Below are positions 5,947 to 6,003 of a stretch of DNA of 6,003 nucleotides, one piece after another; the first letter of the stretch is position 1; each line of letters starts with the position of its first letter. Position numbers and translations under genes: made by a program. The stretch covers positions 1-6,003 of the forward strand of contig JALGZU010000183.1 of assembly GCA_025774735.1 (NCBI GenBank). The letters run 5' to 3'. The DNA comes from a candidate division LCP-89 bacterium. GTDB taxonomy: Bacteria > Electryoneota > B3-LCP. The notes under the pieces were generated by a model that searched no databases, was not told the DNA's origin, and was given only the letters and a program-made list of their open reading frames with translations.

Positions 5947-6003
5947 TGAGACCACGTTCAAAAATCATCGGCACCGGCCACAGCGTTCCCGAAAGAGTCC
6001 TGA
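5946..6003 (+). CDS. fabH: FabH N-terminal fragment on the opposite strand, cut by window edge
   Basis: From GTG at 5946 the frame reads 19 residues, VRPRSKIIGTGHSVPERVL, and leaves the window. K-IIGTG-x-x-P-E-x-V is the first strand and loop of FabH; Escherichia coli FabH begins MYTKIIGTGSYLPEQV. It stops near residue 17 of that protein, while the minus-strand fabH resumes near residue 29, so the two fragments are complementary parts, not overlapping copies, as far as the window shows. The gap of about eleven residues would lie beyond 6003. It could also be the start of a second, complete, divergent fabH; the window cannot exclude this. The FabH identity rests on a short peptide and on position beside a fabH lacking exactly this part. 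Confidence 0.65.
   Translation, partial: MRPRSKIIGTGHSVPERVL

Noticed and set aside
5895..6003. A simple frameshift or miscalled start explaining the short fabH
   Set aside because: None of the three minus-strand frames upstream encodes the missing KIIGTG-type N-terminus; it is found only on the plus strand.

Overview
The window is bacterial DNA of moderately high GC. It carries most of a type II fatty acid synthesis cluster on the minus strand, so the genes read from right to left: fabH (3-oxoacyl-ACP synthase III), fabD (malonyl-CoA:ACP transacylase), acpP (acyl carrier protein), fabF (3-oxoacyl-ACP synthase II), rnc (ribonuclease III) and an acyl-CoA dehydrogenase. All six read in one direction with gaps of about 10 to 70 bases. 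No terminator is visible until a perfect GC-rich hairpin with a T tract just after the acyl-CoA dehydrogenase (471-494), so they are probably one operon. The usual wider order in bacteria is plsX-fabH-fabD-fabG-acpP-fabF-rnc; here fabG is absent between fabD and acpP.

Left of the terminator, about 147 bases hold a plausible promoter. It drives another minus-strand gene that runs off the left edge: a secreted protein with a signal peptide, a carboxypeptidase-regulatory-like beta-sandwich domain, and a run of twelve glycines bracketed by two cysteines.

The right end is abnormal. The minus-strand fabH frame keeps all catalytic residues but lacks about the first 28 residues of the family. Within about 60 bases the missing start appears on the opposite strand: a Shine-Dalgarno, a GTG start, and a peptide (SKIIGTGHSVPERVL) that looks like a FabH N-terminus, cut by the window edge. 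The simplest reading is an inversion junction near 5880-5895, either a real rearrangement or an amplification/assembly chimera.

Together, FabD loads malonyl groups onto AcpP, FabH starts chains from acyl-CoA and malonyl-ACP, and FabF elongates them. RNase III processes double-stranded RNA and is a frequent passenger downstream of fabF. The acyl-CoA dehydrogenase works on CoA thioesters, in the opposite direction to synthesis. The organism cannot be named. A TAnnTTTG-like promoter element and the secreted-protein type would fit the Bacteroidetes/FCB side of the tree, but this is weak evidence. Apart from the fabH junction, the window looks like ordinary housekeeping DNA, and I see no defence system, mobile element, CRISPR array or RNA gene.
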